Source of the DNA: Clostridia bacterium
GTDB taxonomy: Bacteria; Bacillota; Clostridia; Christensenellales; SZUA-584
NCBI GenBank assembly: GCA_003249555.1
Contig: QKIQ01000070.1
Location: forward strand, 1-57,141
Length of the DNA stretch: 57,141 nucleotides
Reading direction: 5' to 3'
Both the position numbers and the translations under genes were made by a program. Under the pieces are notes generated by a model. It was not told the DNA's origin. It searched no databases and was given only the letters and a program-made list of their open reading frames with translations. Shown here one piece after another: positions 8,351 to 16,662 of this stretch; positions within the stretch are counted from its first letter, which is position 1, and each line of letters starts with the position of its first letter.

Positions 8351-8374
8351 AAGCAATGTTCAATTATATTGCTT
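8351..8374. promoter_or_regulatory. Inverted repeat, candidate operator upstream of dctP
   Basis: AAGCAAT (8351-8357) and ATTGCTT (8368-8374) form a perfect 7-bp inverted repeat spaced by ten bases, about 110 bases before dctP. It is a plausible site for the AraC-type response regulator, but a simple RNA hairpin is the alternative. Confidence 0.4.
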
Positions 8375-8480
8375 ATATTAAGCATTTTTAAACAGTGTGG
8401 TTATTGAAGAGGCATTGTAAAATCTCATTCGTAGGGACTATCATTCCAACAAAATTATTAAATATGGAGGGAAATTGTAG

Positions 8481-9575
8481 ATGAAGAAGACAATATCTTT
8501 GTTGCTCGTTGCTTTGTTGGCGCTGTGTATATTGGCTGGCTGTGCCACACCCGCAGAACCCGAAACCGAAGCGGCGACTGAAAAACCGACTGAGGCCCCA
8601 ACGGAAAAGCCCGTTGAACAATCCGCGGAAGATTCTCAAGCACCTGCCCAGGTGTATGAGATGAAGATCGCGCACTGCATGGCAGTCGAATCCCCTCGGC
8701 ATCAATCGCTGGAGTTTTTTAAGACCGAACTGGAGAAGATGACGAATGGCCAGATCAAGGTTGAGCTTTTCCCGGCAGGTCAGCTTGGAAGTGAAGCTGA
8801 GATGGTAGAACAGGTCAAGATGGGGACCATTCAGGGGACAAGAGGCGGACAGTTTGAACTGGTTGCCCCGAAAATGCTGATATATACTATGCCTTTCCTA
8901 TTTGATTCTATGGACGATTTCATGAAGGTGACAAAAAGCCCGATTCATCAGGAAATTATTGCCGGAGCTGCTGATAACAACATCATTGTGACAGCCATGG
9001 GCGATGCCGGTGGTTTCCGTCAATGGACAAACAACATCAAGCCTTTCACAGATCCGTCCGATTTTAAGGGCTTGAAAATGAGGACGAGCGGTGTTCTTTC
9101 CATCACAAAGACGCTGGAGGCTTTGGGCGCCAGCGCGGTGGCCATTACTTTTACAGACCTTTATATGGGCCTTAAAACGGGTGTTGTGGATGGTCAGTGC
9201 AATGCTTATACACAGATAGAAAACGGTAAGCTATACGAAGTTCAAAAGTATGTGACCGAATCCAATTATACACATAATCCCGAAGGCTTTTATGTGAATC
9301 TGGAGTGGTTCAATTCTCTGCCCAAGGATCTTCAAGATGCTGTTATGGAATGCTCCGCAAAATCTGTGGAGATGGGCAATCAGATAATCGAAGAGAATAT
9401 GGCCGGATACATTGAGACAATCAAACAATACTGTGAAATTAACGTGCTGACGCCGGAGCAAAAACAGGCGTTCAGAGATGCGGTTATGGAACCCGTTTAC
9501 GGCTACTTCATCAACGAAGAGAAGCTGTTCACTCAAGAGGAACTGGACGAAGTTATAGCGGCTTCCCAGTCCTAA
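8481..9575 (+). CDS. dctP: TRAP transporter substrate-binding lipoprotein DctP
   Basis: A lipoprotein signal ends in ILAGC with the lipid-anchored Cys21; a linker rich in Pro, Thr and Glu (about 22-55) follows, then a DctP fold (residues about 55-360). Segments QLGSEAEMVEQVKMGTIQG and LKMRTSGVLSITKTLEALGA are typical; the arginine in LKMRTS is the conserved carboxylate-binding residue of this family. So the ligand is an organic acid, and the neighbouring uronate genes suggest a sugar acid. A clear GGAGGG binding site precedes the ATG. It is the first gene of the transport operon and probably controlled by the upstream two-component system. Confidence 0.93.
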   Translation: MKKTISLLLVALLALCILAGCATPAEPETEAATEKPTEAPTEKPVEQSAEDSQAPAQVYEMKIAHCMAVESPRHQSLEFFKTELEKMTNGQIKVELFPAGQLGSEAEMVEQVKMGTIQGTRGGQFELVAPKMLIYTMPFLFDSMDDFMKVTKSPIHQEIIAGAADNNIIVTAMGDAGGFRQWTNNIKPFTDPSDFKGLKMRTSGVLSITKTLEALGASAVAITFTDLYMGLKTGVVDGQCNAYTQIENGKLYEVQKYVTESNYTHNPEGFYVNLEWFNSLPKDLQDAVMECSAKSVEMGNQIIEENMAGYIETIKQYCEINVLTPEQKQAFRDAVMEPVYGYFINEEKLFTQEELDEVIAASQS

Positions 9576-9586
9576 AATGTAAAGCA

Positions 9587-9613
9587 GCGGCGGCGTCATT
9601 ATGGCGTCGCCGC
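9587..9613 (+). other. Stable intercistronic hairpin between dctP and dctQ
   Basis: GCGGCGGCG (9587-9595) pairs with CGTCGCCGC (9605-9613), nine pairs including one G-U. No T-run follows, so it is more likely an RNA-stabilising or attenuating structure, which would allow more binding protein than membrane subunit to be made. Confidence 0.55.
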
Positions 9614-9633
9614 AAATGCGAAAGGAGTCTTTT

Positions 9634-10155
9634 ATGAAAACAGCAGGCAAGGTAATTAGAGGCTGTTACAAAGGCTTTGTGGGGTTTGGGATACTGGTAG
9701 TCGGCATGATGACTTTGATGGTCATCATGAACGTTATTTTAAGGTATTTTTTCAACGTGACATTCACGTGGATGGAGGAACTGGTCGCCAAGATTTTCGT
9801 CTTGTCTACATTCTGGGGGATAGGGATATGCATTGTGGGAGACGAGCATATCAATATTGATTATTTCTTTAATAAACTGCCCGAAAAGGTAAGACCATTT
9901 GTCAAAGTATTCATTTTGCTGGTGATGCTGGCGGTGTTGGCCATGATGTGCGTCATGAGCTTTAAATGGATAAAAACCGTAGGAGATCAGATGCCCATTG
10001 GGCTAAGAGTGCCCTCAAAGTATCTTTATTTAATTATGCCTGTTTCACTTATTTTCGCAATGCCTTGTACCATCTATAAGATATGGGAAACGATCAGCGA
10101 TAGTGTTAGAAAGGATAAAGACATTAAGGCTGAAAAGGAGGAAAGCACATGCTAG
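9634..10155 (+). CDS. dctQ: TRAP transporter small membrane subunit DctQ
   Basis: The start at 9634 is chosen because AAAGGAG lies six bases before it; an in-frame ATG at 9601 has no binding site. The product has about 173 residues with four hydrophobic segments, the normal DctQ topology. The segment FTWMEELVAKIFVLSTFWGIG is typical of the family. DctQ pairs with DctM in the membrane to couple sodium flow to uptake. The gene overlaps dctM by seven bases. Confidence 0.9.
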   Translation: MKTAGKVIRGCYKGFVGFGILVVGMMTLMVIMNVILRYFFNVTFTWMEELVAKIFVLSTFWGIGICIVGDEHINIDYFFNKLPEKVRPFVKVFILLVMLAVLAMMCVMSFKWIKTVGDQMPIGLRVPSKYLYLIMPVSLIFAMPCTIYKIWETISDSVRKDKDIKAEKEESTC

Positions 10156-11429
10156 GCATTTTGTTAATCGCAATTTTGGTATTGGTGCTGCTGGGCGTGC
10201 CGCTGGCCTTCGCATTCGGCGGTTCCAGCGCACTGTATATGGCAATTACGACACCGGATTTTTTACAGATGCTTCCGCAAAGAGTGTGGGCCGGTTCAGA
10301 TAGCTTTGTGCTGATCGCCATGCCACTTTTCATATTGGCAGGCGAACTCATGAACACAAGTGGTATTACAAAACGGCTCATCGATTTTTGTCTTTATCTT
10401 GTCCGTCCTTTCAGAGGCGGCCTCGGAGAGGTCAATGTGGTGGCAAGTATGTTTTTTGGCGGTATATCCGGTTCGTCCGTGGCAGACACGTCTGCTCTTG
10501 GCTCGGTGCTTATCCCTGAAATGGAAAAGCGCGGTTACGGAAGAAAGTTTTCTGCGGGTATTACTGTGGCGTCATCAACAATGGGAATGATTATCCCGCC
10601 AAGTGTCCCCATGATCATGTACGCCATGATATCGGAGGAGTCCATAGGAAAGCTGTTTCTTGCGGGGCTTATTCCGGGGATACTTATTGGTATTACTCAG
10701 CTTGTGCTGTGTGTCACCATTTCAAAGAAAAGGGGATATCGTCCCGAACGCACGCCTTTTGACATTAAGGATTTTGGCCGGACCATGCTTCGCGGTATAC
10801 CCGCCATACTCATGCCGGTCATGATACTTGTGCTGGTTTCCTTTGGTATTACAACGGCTAGCGAATCCGCGGGGGCGGCAGTGCTATATTCATTGATACT
10901 CGGCTGCTTTGTTTACAAGGAACTGAAGCTCAAGGATATAATCGTCGCTCTTAAGAAAACGCTTATTATGAGCAGCGCAATTATGCTCATCGTGGGCTTT
11001 ACGAATGTGTTTACATGGCTTCTCACCATGAACGGCGTGCCGCAGATACTCGGCAACTTCATTACGGGCCTGAATATGGATAAGATTATTATCATGCTTG
11101 TTTTCGATGTGATATTGTTGTTTTTGGGAACATTCATTGATGTGGTTCCCACCCTGCTTTTGGTAACGCCAATCATGCTGCCCATTATGTCTGCTTATGG
11201 CGTCACCGGTTTGCAATTTGGCGCGATCATGATTGTGGCTTGTGCGATAGGTTTGGTCACACCGCCGGTGGGAATGTGTCTCAACGCCTGTACAAAAATC
11301 AACAAAATGCCTATCTTAGATATATTTAAAGGGGCTGCACCATTCATTGTATGCAACATCATTGTGTTGATACTGGTGTCCCTTGTTCCGCAGATATCTA
11401 TGTGGCTGCCGTCTTTATCGGCACAATAA
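10149..11429 (+). CDS. dctM: TRAP transporter large permease subunit DctM
   Basis: A 426-residue, highly hydrophobic protein with about twelve membrane segments. Characteristic stretches are PLFILAGELMNTSGI, GGISGSSVADTSALG, IPPSVPMIMYA and VTPPVGMCLN, which form the two pseudo-symmetric transport-domain hairpins of DctM. It forms the transport channel with DctQ and takes substrate from DctP. AAGGAGGAAA lies just before the ATG, inside the end of dctQ. Confidence 0.95.
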   Translation: MLGILLIAILVLVLLGVPLAFAFGGSSALYMAITTPDFLQMLPQRVWAGSDSFVLIAMPLFILAGELMNTSGITKRLIDFCLYLVRPFRGGLGEVNVVASMFFGGISGSSVADTSALGSVLIPEMEKRGYGRKFSAGITVASSTMGMIIPPSVPMIMYAMISEESIGKLFLAGLIPGILIGITQLVLCVTISKKRGYRPERTPFDIKDFGRTMLRGIPAILMPVMILVLVSFGITTASESAGAAVLYSLILGCFVYKELKLKDIIVALKKTLIMSSAIMLIVGFTNVFTWLLTMNGVPQILGNFITGLNMDKIIIMLVFDVILLFLGTFIDVVPTLLLVTPIMLPIMSAYGVTGLQFGAIMIVACAIGLVTPPVGMCLNACTKINKMPILDIFKGAAPFIVCNIIVLILVSLVPQISMWLPSLSAQ

Positions 11430-11443
11430 TAAGGAGGTAAACA

Positions 11444-12238
11444 GTGAATCAATTCTCTCTTGAAGGTAAAGTCGCTCTGGTGACAGGTGCGTCATATGGC
11501 ATAGGTTTTGCTATCGCCACAGCGTATGCAAAAGCAGGCGCTAAAATTTTTTTTAACGATATAAAGCAGGAGCTTGTTGACAAGGGGCTGGCGGCCTATA
11601 AGGAACTGGGCATAGATGCCAAAGGCTATGTATGCGACGTCACCAATGAACAGCAGGTTAATGAGATGGTTGCAAAAATTGATGAAGAAACGGGTGTCAT
11701 AGACATTCTGGTGAATAACGCGGGCATTATCAAGCGTATTCCCATGACTGAAATGACTGCGGACGAGTGGCGAACTGTCATCGACGTCGACTTAAATGCG
11801 CCTTTCATTGTTTCAAAAGCAGTGATCCCCGGCATGATAAAGAAGGGCAAGGGTAAGATAATCAATATTTGTTCCATGATGAGTGAGTTGGGAAGAGAAA
11901 CGGTATCCGCTTATGCGGCGGCCAAGGGCGGTTTAAAGATGCTCACGAGAAATATATGCTCGGAATATGGCGAGTACAATATTCAATGTAACGGTATTGG
12001 GCCTGGCTATATCGCTACACCCCAAACGGCTCCACTTAGGGAATTGCAGCCGGACGGCAGCCGTCACCCCTTCGACCAGTTTATTATCTCAAAAACACCT
12101 GCTGCCCGCTGGGGAAATCCCGAAGATCTTGAGGGCCCCGCAGTGTTTCTGGCGTCGGAAGCTTCTGATTTTGTGAATGGCCACGTGCTGTATGTGGACG
12201 GCGGCATATTGGCATACATAGGGAAACAGCCTAAGTAG
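11444..12238 (+). CDS. kduD: SDR-family oxidoreductase, KduD / gluconate 5-dehydrogenase-like
   Basis: Starts at GTG with AAGGAGG upstream. A Rossmann motif TGASYGIG (residues about 14-21), NNAG, and the catalytic YAAAK preceded by the conserved serine region ICSMMS identify a classical short-chain dehydrogenase of 264 residues. Sequence style and the KduI gene nearby point to 2-deoxy-D-gluconate / 2-keto-3-deoxygluconate dehydrogenase (KduD), which reduces the KduI product to 2-keto-3-deoxygluconate; gluconate 5-dehydrogenase is the alternative name often given to the same clade. It is likely in the TRAP operon, 14 bases after dctM. Confidence 0.8.
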   Translation: MNQFSLEGKVALVTGASYGIGFAIATAYAKAGAKIFFNDIKQELVDKGLAAYKELGIDAKGYVCDVTNEQQVNEMVAKIDEETGVIDILVNNAGIIKRIPMTEMTADEWRTVIDVDLNAPFIVSKAVIPGMIKKGKGKIINICSMMSELGRETVSAYAAAKGGLKMLTRNICSEYGEYNIQCNGIGPGYIATPQTAPLRELQPDGSRHPFDQFIISKTPAARWGNPEDLEGPAVFLASEASDFVNGHVLYVDGGILAYIGKQPK

Positions 12239-12260
12239 CAAAACATAAAAAAGCAGCTTA

Positions 12261-12294
12261 GAAGATGTGGGCGTCTGAATGAACCCGCATCTTC
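12261..12294 (+). other. Strong hairpin between the two dehydrogenase genes
   Basis: GAAGATGTGGG (12261-12271) pairs with CCCGCATCTTC (12284-12294), eleven pairs with one wobble. There is no T-run, so full termination is doubtful; it may act as an mRNA 3' stabiliser or a processing site. Confidence 0.5.
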
Positions 12295-12358
12295 ACATAA
12301 GACGGCGTATATCGCTGTTTGAGATGAAATGAATTATTAATTTTCTGAGGGAGCTAAA

Positions 12359-13375
12359 ATGAGAGTAGCAAAGCTGGTGGAAGTAGGAAAAATCAGAGTT
12401 GAAGAAGCGCCAGAGCCTTTAATCGTAAACGCAGATGACGTCAAGGTGAAGGTAATGGCAGTGGGTATATGCGGCACAGATCTGCATATTTTCAAAGAAG
12501 GCAGAGGCGATGTTTCGCTGCCCCGGGTGATGGGACACGAACTCTCTGGCGAAGTTGTTGCGGTGGGCAACGGTGTGACCCGCCTGAATGTGGGAGACAG
12601 AGTGGCGCTTGATCCGGTGTTTGCCTGCGGCAAGTGCCCCGCATGCAAAAAAGGCTACCCCAACGTCTGTGACACGGTTCGATGCTTTGGTGTGCAGATG
12701 GACGGCGGATATCAGGACTATATCGTGGTGGGAGAAAAACATCTTTATCCCTTTAGCGGCTCGGTATCGTTTGATAATGCCGCGCTAGCCGAACCGTTTT
12801 CCATCGGTTCGAACATTGTTGACAGAACAGCGGTAAAAGCAGACGAAAACATATTAATCATTGGGAGCGGCACGATTGGTCTGTCTATCGTTCAAATGGC
12901 AAAAAGCGTTGGGGCCAATGTGATGGTGGCAGATATTGTGGACAAAAAGCTAAACGTGGCGGCACAGATGGGTGCCGACAAGACAGTGAACAGCAAGCAA
13001 TACGACCTGAAAGCGGAGGCTGAGAGATTTTCTCCCGGTGGGTTCGATGTTGTGGTTGATGCAGTCGGGATAACACCGCTGTTTGTCCAGTCGCTGGAAT
13101 ATGCCGCGCCTCGGGCAAGAGTGGCATGCATCGGCTTTGACAGCACGCCCGCCGCGATCCCACCCATACTGGTGACTAAAAAAGAGCTCTCAATAATCGG
13201 CTCGCGGATGAACTGCAATCGCTTTCCTGAGGTGATGGAACTGCTGGAAAAGGGCAGCATATACGGAAATCGAATGATATCGCGGCGCTATTCTGTGAAG
13301 GATATACAAAAAGCTTTTGAAGAGACGATTGCGAGCAGCGCGGACTGCATAAAAAATCTTATTGTATTCCATTAA
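12359..13375 (+). CDS. Zinc-dependent medium-chain alcohol/polyol dehydrogenase
   Basis: A 338-residue MDR-family protein. Visible are the catalytic zinc ligands in GICGTDLHIF and GHELSGEV, the structural zinc cysteines CGKCPACKKGYPNVC, and the NAD-binding loop GSGTIGLSIVQMAK. Its closest relatives by appearance are sugar-acid or sugar-alcohol dehydrogenases such as L-gulonate/galactonate 5-dehydrogenase. In this island it probably interconverts a hexonate and a keto-hexonate. GAGGGAG precedes the ATG. The substrate is inferred from neighbours only. Confidence 0.85.
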   Translation: MRVAKLVEVGKIRVEEAPEPLIVNADDVKVKVMAVGICGTDLHIFKEGRGDVSLPRVMGHELSGEVVAVGNGVTRLNVGDRVALDPVFACGKCPACKKGYPNVCDTVRCFGVQMDGGYQDYIVVGEKHLYPFSGSVSFDNAALAEPFSIGSNIVDRTAVKADENILIIGSGTIGLSIVQMAKSVGANVMVADIVDKKLNVAAQMGADKTVNSKQYDLKAEAERFSPGGFDVVVDAVGITPLFVQSLEYAAPRARVACIGFDSTPAAIPPILVTKKELSIIGSRMNCNRFPEVMELLEKGSIYGNRMISRRYSVKDIQKAFEETIASSADCIKNLIVFH

Positions 13376-13416
13376 ACATCAAGAGTCATAAGATTCTGGG
13401 TTCATGGGCAGCGGCA

Positions 13417-13530
13417 ATGAAACGCAAAGATAAGCCGGGGGAAATTGCTCGTGCGGTGGATTTTTGCAAGAAAAACACGTTCATAAACGCTGTTACCATC
13501 GATATGAACAAAGGAATACGAGGTGCGTGA
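13417..13530 (+). CDS. Possible 37-residue ORF or gene remnant coupled to kduI
   Basis: The frame reads MKRKDKPGEIARAVDFC and so on, ending at a TGA that overlaps the GTG start of kduI (GTGA). The frame stays open back through the 3' end of the dehydrogenase gene, so it could also be the tail of a deleted gene. No good ribosome binding site is seen before the ATG. The peptide is not recognised. Confidence 0.3.
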   Translation: MKRKDKPGEIARAVDFCKKNTFINAVTIDMNKGIRGA

Positions 13531-14375
13531 AATTGGATATCAGATACAGTGTTAATCAGCGGGATTTTAGGAGATATACCACAGATGAGATTAGGGACGA
13601 ATTCCTGATAGAGTCTATTTTTGAACATAACAAGATAACCGCAGTGTATTCTCATATTGACAGAATGGTTGCCATTGGAGCCATGCCAGTGGACGAAACC
13701 ATGTCTTTAGACGAGGGCTTTGACTGCCGTGGGAGTTTTGGTACCGATTATATTCTGGAACGCAGGGAAGCCGGGGTCTTCAACATCGGCGGAGCGGGCA
13801 GGGTATTGCTGGACGGCGTCGAATACAAGATGAACAGCAGGGACTGTCTTTATATTTCGATGGGGACAAAAGGGGTCGTGTTTGTCAGCGACGTTCCTGA
13901 ATATCCAGCTAAATTTTACATGGTGTCTGCGCCTGCCCACAAACCCTGCGAGACAAGATTGCTGACATTTAACGATGCTATAAAAAGACCCATTGGGTGT
14001 GAAAAGGATGCAAACAGGCGGGTGATCAATCAATTTATCCATCCGGATGTTCTGGAAACATGCCAGCTTTCCATGGGAATGACTGAATTATGTGAGGGGA
14101 GTGTGTGGAACACCATGCCCACGCATACCCACGAGCGCAGGATGGAAATATATCTGTACTTTGACGTAGATAATGACGCCATGGTTTTTCATTTGATGGG
14201 TGAACCGGAGCAAACCAGACACATTGCCGTAAAAAACGAACAGGCGGTGGTCAGCCCGTCCTGGAGTATCCACTCGGGTTGTGGCACAAGGTCGTACAGT
14301 TTTATTTGGGCTATGGGCGGAGAAAACAAGGCTTTCGACGATATGGATGCGGTTTCATATGACAGACTGAAATAG
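13527..14375 (+). CDS. kduI: 5-dehydro-4-deoxy-D-glucuronate isomerase KduI
   Basis: KduI converts 4-deoxy-L-threo-5-hexosulose uronate to 3-deoxy-D-glycero-2,5-hexodiulosonate in unsaturated uronate (pectin, glycosaminoglycan) breakdown. The zinc-binding cupin motif THTHERRMEIYLYF and the later histidine in SWSIHSG are present. I choose GTG at 13527, giving 282 residues close to the family norm of about 276-280 and the usual start LDIRYSVN; AAGGA lies eleven bases upstream. An earlier ATG at 13464 would add an atypical extension. Together with KduD and the TRAP transporter this gives the island its likely function. Confidence 0.92.
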   Translation: MKLDIRYSVNQRDFRRYTTDEIRDEFLIESIFEHNKITAVYSHIDRMVAIGAMPVDETMSLDEGFDCRGSFGTDYILERREAGVFNIGGAGRVLLDGVEYKMNSRDCLYISMGTKGVVFVSDVPEYPAKFYMVSAPAHKPCETRLLTFNDAIKRPIGCEKDANRRVINQFIHPDVLETCQLSMGMTELCEGSVWNTMPTHTHERRMEIYLYFDVDNDAMVFHLMGEPEQTRHIAVKNEQAVVSPSWSIHSGCGTRSYSFIWAMGGENKAFDDMDAVSYDRLK

Positions 14376-14381
14376 TATTTG

Positions 14382-14421
14382 AAAGAGGCGTACTCAAACT
14401 GTGGCGGAGGTGCGTCTCTTT
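14382..14421. terminator. Hairpin between convergent kduI and URO-D-like genes
   Basis: AAAGAGGCGTAC (14382-14393) pairs with GTGCGTCTCTTT (14410-14421), twelve pairs with two wobbles, in the 69-base gap between convergent genes. The T-run is short, so this is a probable bidirectional terminator. Confidence 0.55.
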
Positions 14422-14444
14422 GATATCACATCTGTTTGCCGCAA

Positions 14445-15578
14445 TCATTTCTCTCCTCTGTGACGCCTAAGGATTCCCATGCCTTCGTTAACGTTGTGCG
14501 CTTTTGCCATCAGCGTCATACCCGTGCTAATGCCGCTTTTTTTAATGGCGTGGATGTATTCGTCATAGAACATGTTAAAGCCCCAACCCACGATGCAGGT
14601 TTTGCTATCAAAATGTTTTGGATAGTATTTGGAGATGTCGTGCTTTTCCGGATTTCCGTAGTTCATCGACTGTATTCCTGTGGCAGTGAACAAATCAAGA
14701 ACTTCGGGACGGATATCTCCGCAGCAATGAATGGAACCAAGGCCGCCATCTCGAAACTGTGTCAGCGCTTTTTCAATGAAATCGCATTCGTACTCTTTGC
14801 ACATGTCCACGGAAAGATTGGCACTGGCAGTGTCGCATTTGAACAATACTTGGCCGCCTGCCAGAAAACCATGAACAAAGCTGGCGTCAGTGTAGGTTGC
14901 GTCCAGGTGGGGTGTCAGCAGCTTCCGGTAGGCAACATAAGTTTGTATAATGACATCCAGCATTTCCTTAGTGAGATCAGGGTCGTCATGAACAATGTAG
15001 AACGCTTCTGCGCCGATGATCAAGTGCAGGATATCGTACGGGCCTTGAAGATCGGGCTGTGAAAGATGAATGGCCTTGCTACACTTGGGGTATGTCGAAA
15101 GCCGGTCACGGTAATATTCGTAGGTGTCGATCACGCGCTGCCCAAGTCCCTTTGATAGATTCGGTACGCCGTTTTTGCACTGCTTAACCGCGTCTTCCAG
15201 CTCAATATGCGTCACCCAGGGCATATTGTTGTTGAAAACTGAGATTTTGCAGCCAAACATTGAGGGAATAACACCAATGCCAAAGTTTGCGCGAACCATC
15301 AGCGCACAGTCATCCTTCATGCGGACACTGTTATAGCTGCTGTGCATTGTGCTCCATAGTATTTCGTTGTAAAGCATCAGCTCGGGGTTGTCGAATGCGA
15401 TATCCATAGGTATTTGCTCGTATCCGTCAGGGGTGGTGCGAATGGTGAGCGGCAGGTGCGGAAGCTCTTTGAAATTCAGAGCGTCATATTGAAGCTGCTC
15501 GGCCTTTGCAATGTGCGCCAGATCGATGTGTTCTTCCATGAAATCCAGCAGCTTATTCAGATCATCATGCTTTTTCAT
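14445..15578 (-). CDS. Uroporphyrinogen decarboxylase (URO-D)/MtaA-like family protein
   Basis: The 377-residue protein shows the URO-D superfamily TIM-barrel features, such as QPDLQGPYDILHLIIGAEAFYIVHDDPDLTKEMLD. A motif SIHCCGD near residue 292 matches the zinc-binding H-x-C of the MtaA/CmuA-type methyl-transferring branch, not the haem enzyme. No corrinoid protein gene lies nearby. Members of this branch are often found beside carbohydrate genes with unknown roles. It is convergent with kduI and divergent from an AraC regulator at 15712. AAAGGA precedes the ATG at 15578. Confidence 0.8.
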   Translation of the reverse strand: MKKHDDLNKLLDFMEEHIDLAHIAKAEQLQYDALNFKELPHLPLTIRTTPDGYEQIPMDIAFDNPELMLYNEILWSTMHSSYNSVRMKDDCALMVRANFGIGVIPSMFGCKISVFNNNMPWVTHIELEDAVKQCKNGVPNLSKGLGQRVIDTYEYYRDRLSTYPKCSKAIHLSQPDLQGPYDILHLIIGAEAFYIVHDDPDLTKEMLDVIIQTYVAYRKLLTPHLDATYTDASFVHGFLAGGQVLFKCDTASANLSVDMCKEYECDFIEKALTQFRDGGLGSIHCCGDIRPEVLDLFTATGIQSMNYGNPEKHDISKYYPKHFDSKTCIVGWGFNMFYDEYIHAIKKSGISTGMTLMAKAHNVNEGMGILRRHRGEK

Positions 15579-15711
15579 AATAGAAATCCTTTCTATGGGA
15601 TACTCTGTTTTTAACTAACCACAAGTCTTGTCTGTAATCATTATAGCCTGGGCGGGTTTTTGTTGTATTGAAGATGTTTTAAAAAAACATGCATATATTT
15701 AGGAGTGACGA

Positions 15712-16569
15712 GTGACAAACGATAAAAAAGTGATTCTCGAACGATTTGGAACGGGTTTTTCTTATATTCAGAAAGTGACAGAGGGCAAATATGATCCTGT
15801 TTTGCATTTTCACGAATGCTTTGAGATCTATTGTTTTGTTTGCGGAAGCGGCAGTTTTGTTGTGGAAGGGAAGATCTATGACATCAGCAGACCAAGTATA
15901 CTGCTCCTTAATGACACGGAGATCCACAAGCCCATCATATTGGAAAACGGTAAATATGAACGACTCATTGTTCTTGTCAACCCAACATACCTCAAATGTG
16001 CGTTTCCGCTGCATTTTGAACAAGTGACGTCGATGTTCAATCATCGTCGGAACGGCAGAGGCAATCAGATATTATTGAAAAAAAACGAACTGTCACGATA
16101 TATGGAGTTGTTTGACGGTTTGGTAAAGGCAGAAGCAGCTTTTGATACCGGCAGACTGGAAAGGGACGTGCGATATTTGGATCTCGTTAGCTTTGTATAT
16201 GAACTGTATTCAAAAAACGGTGTAAAAGATAGCGGTATGGAACTGAATTCGTATGTTAAGCAGGCGATAAAGTTTATAAATCTAAATTTTAATATGTCTA
16301 TTTCGCTGGATGACCTTGCCGGAGAATTGTTTGTGAACAAAAATTATCTCTGTACGCTTTTTAAAAAACAACTCGGTTGTACAATTGGAGCCTATGTCGC
16401 GTCAAAGAGAATGGCGCACGCCTCTTTGTTGCTAAGAAAAGGAGAGTCTGTTCGTAACGCTGCACTTGAAGCGGGGTTTAACGACTATACGAATTTTATT
16501 CGCAGCTTTAAGCGCTATTATGGGTACACGCCTTCCAAACTAAAAAAAACGTCAATGTTTAAAAGATAA
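15712..16569 (+). CDS. AraC-family transcriptional regulator
   Basis: A cupin-like N-terminal sensing part (FHECFEIYCFVCGSGSFVVEGK, with the HxxxxE pattern) is followed by two helix-turn-helix motifs at about residues 185-280 (LDDLAGELFVNKNYLCTLFKKQ and AALEAGFNDYTNFIRSFKRYYG). The start is GTG at 15712 with AGGAG seven bases upstream. It is divergent from the URO-D-like gene and likely regulates that gene or the uronate operon in response to a sugar acid. Confidence 0.9.
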   Translation: MTNDKKVILERFGTGFSYIQKVTEGKYDPVLHFHECFEIYCFVCGSGSFVVEGKIYDISRPSILLLNDTEIHKPIILENGKYERLIVLVNPTYLKCAFPLHFEQVTSMFNHRRNGRGNQILLKKNELSRYMELFDGLVKAEAAFDTGRLERDVRYLDLVSFVYELYSKNGVKDSGMELNSYVKQAIKFINLNFNMSISLDDLAGELFVNKNYLCTLFKKQLGCTIGAYVASKRMAHASLLLRKGESVRNAALEAGFNDYTNFIRSFKRYYGYTPSKLKKTSMFKR

Positions 16570-16609
16570 TGGGTATTTAAACAACCATAAAACAAATAAG
16601 ACTAGCAAT

Positions 16610-16660
16610 AAGGTGCCGCTTTGCGCATAAGCTTAATAAGGCTTAAAACGGAGGCACCTT
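16610..16660 (+). promoter_or_regulatory. Inverted repeat masking the sigK ribosome binding site
   Basis: AAGGTGCC (16610-16617) is perfectly complementary to GGCACCTT (16653-16660), and the second arm overlaps the end of the sigK GGAGG (16650-16654). A smaller AAGC/GCTT pairing lies inside. In RNA this could hide the ribosome binding site and regulate translation of sigK. Confidence 0.4.
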
Positions 16661-16662
16661 TT

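Noticed and set aside
14436-15062. 208-codon plus-strand frame opposite the URO-D-like gene
   Set aside because: The minus-strand product matches a known superfamily along its full length; the plus frame does not resemble any protein.
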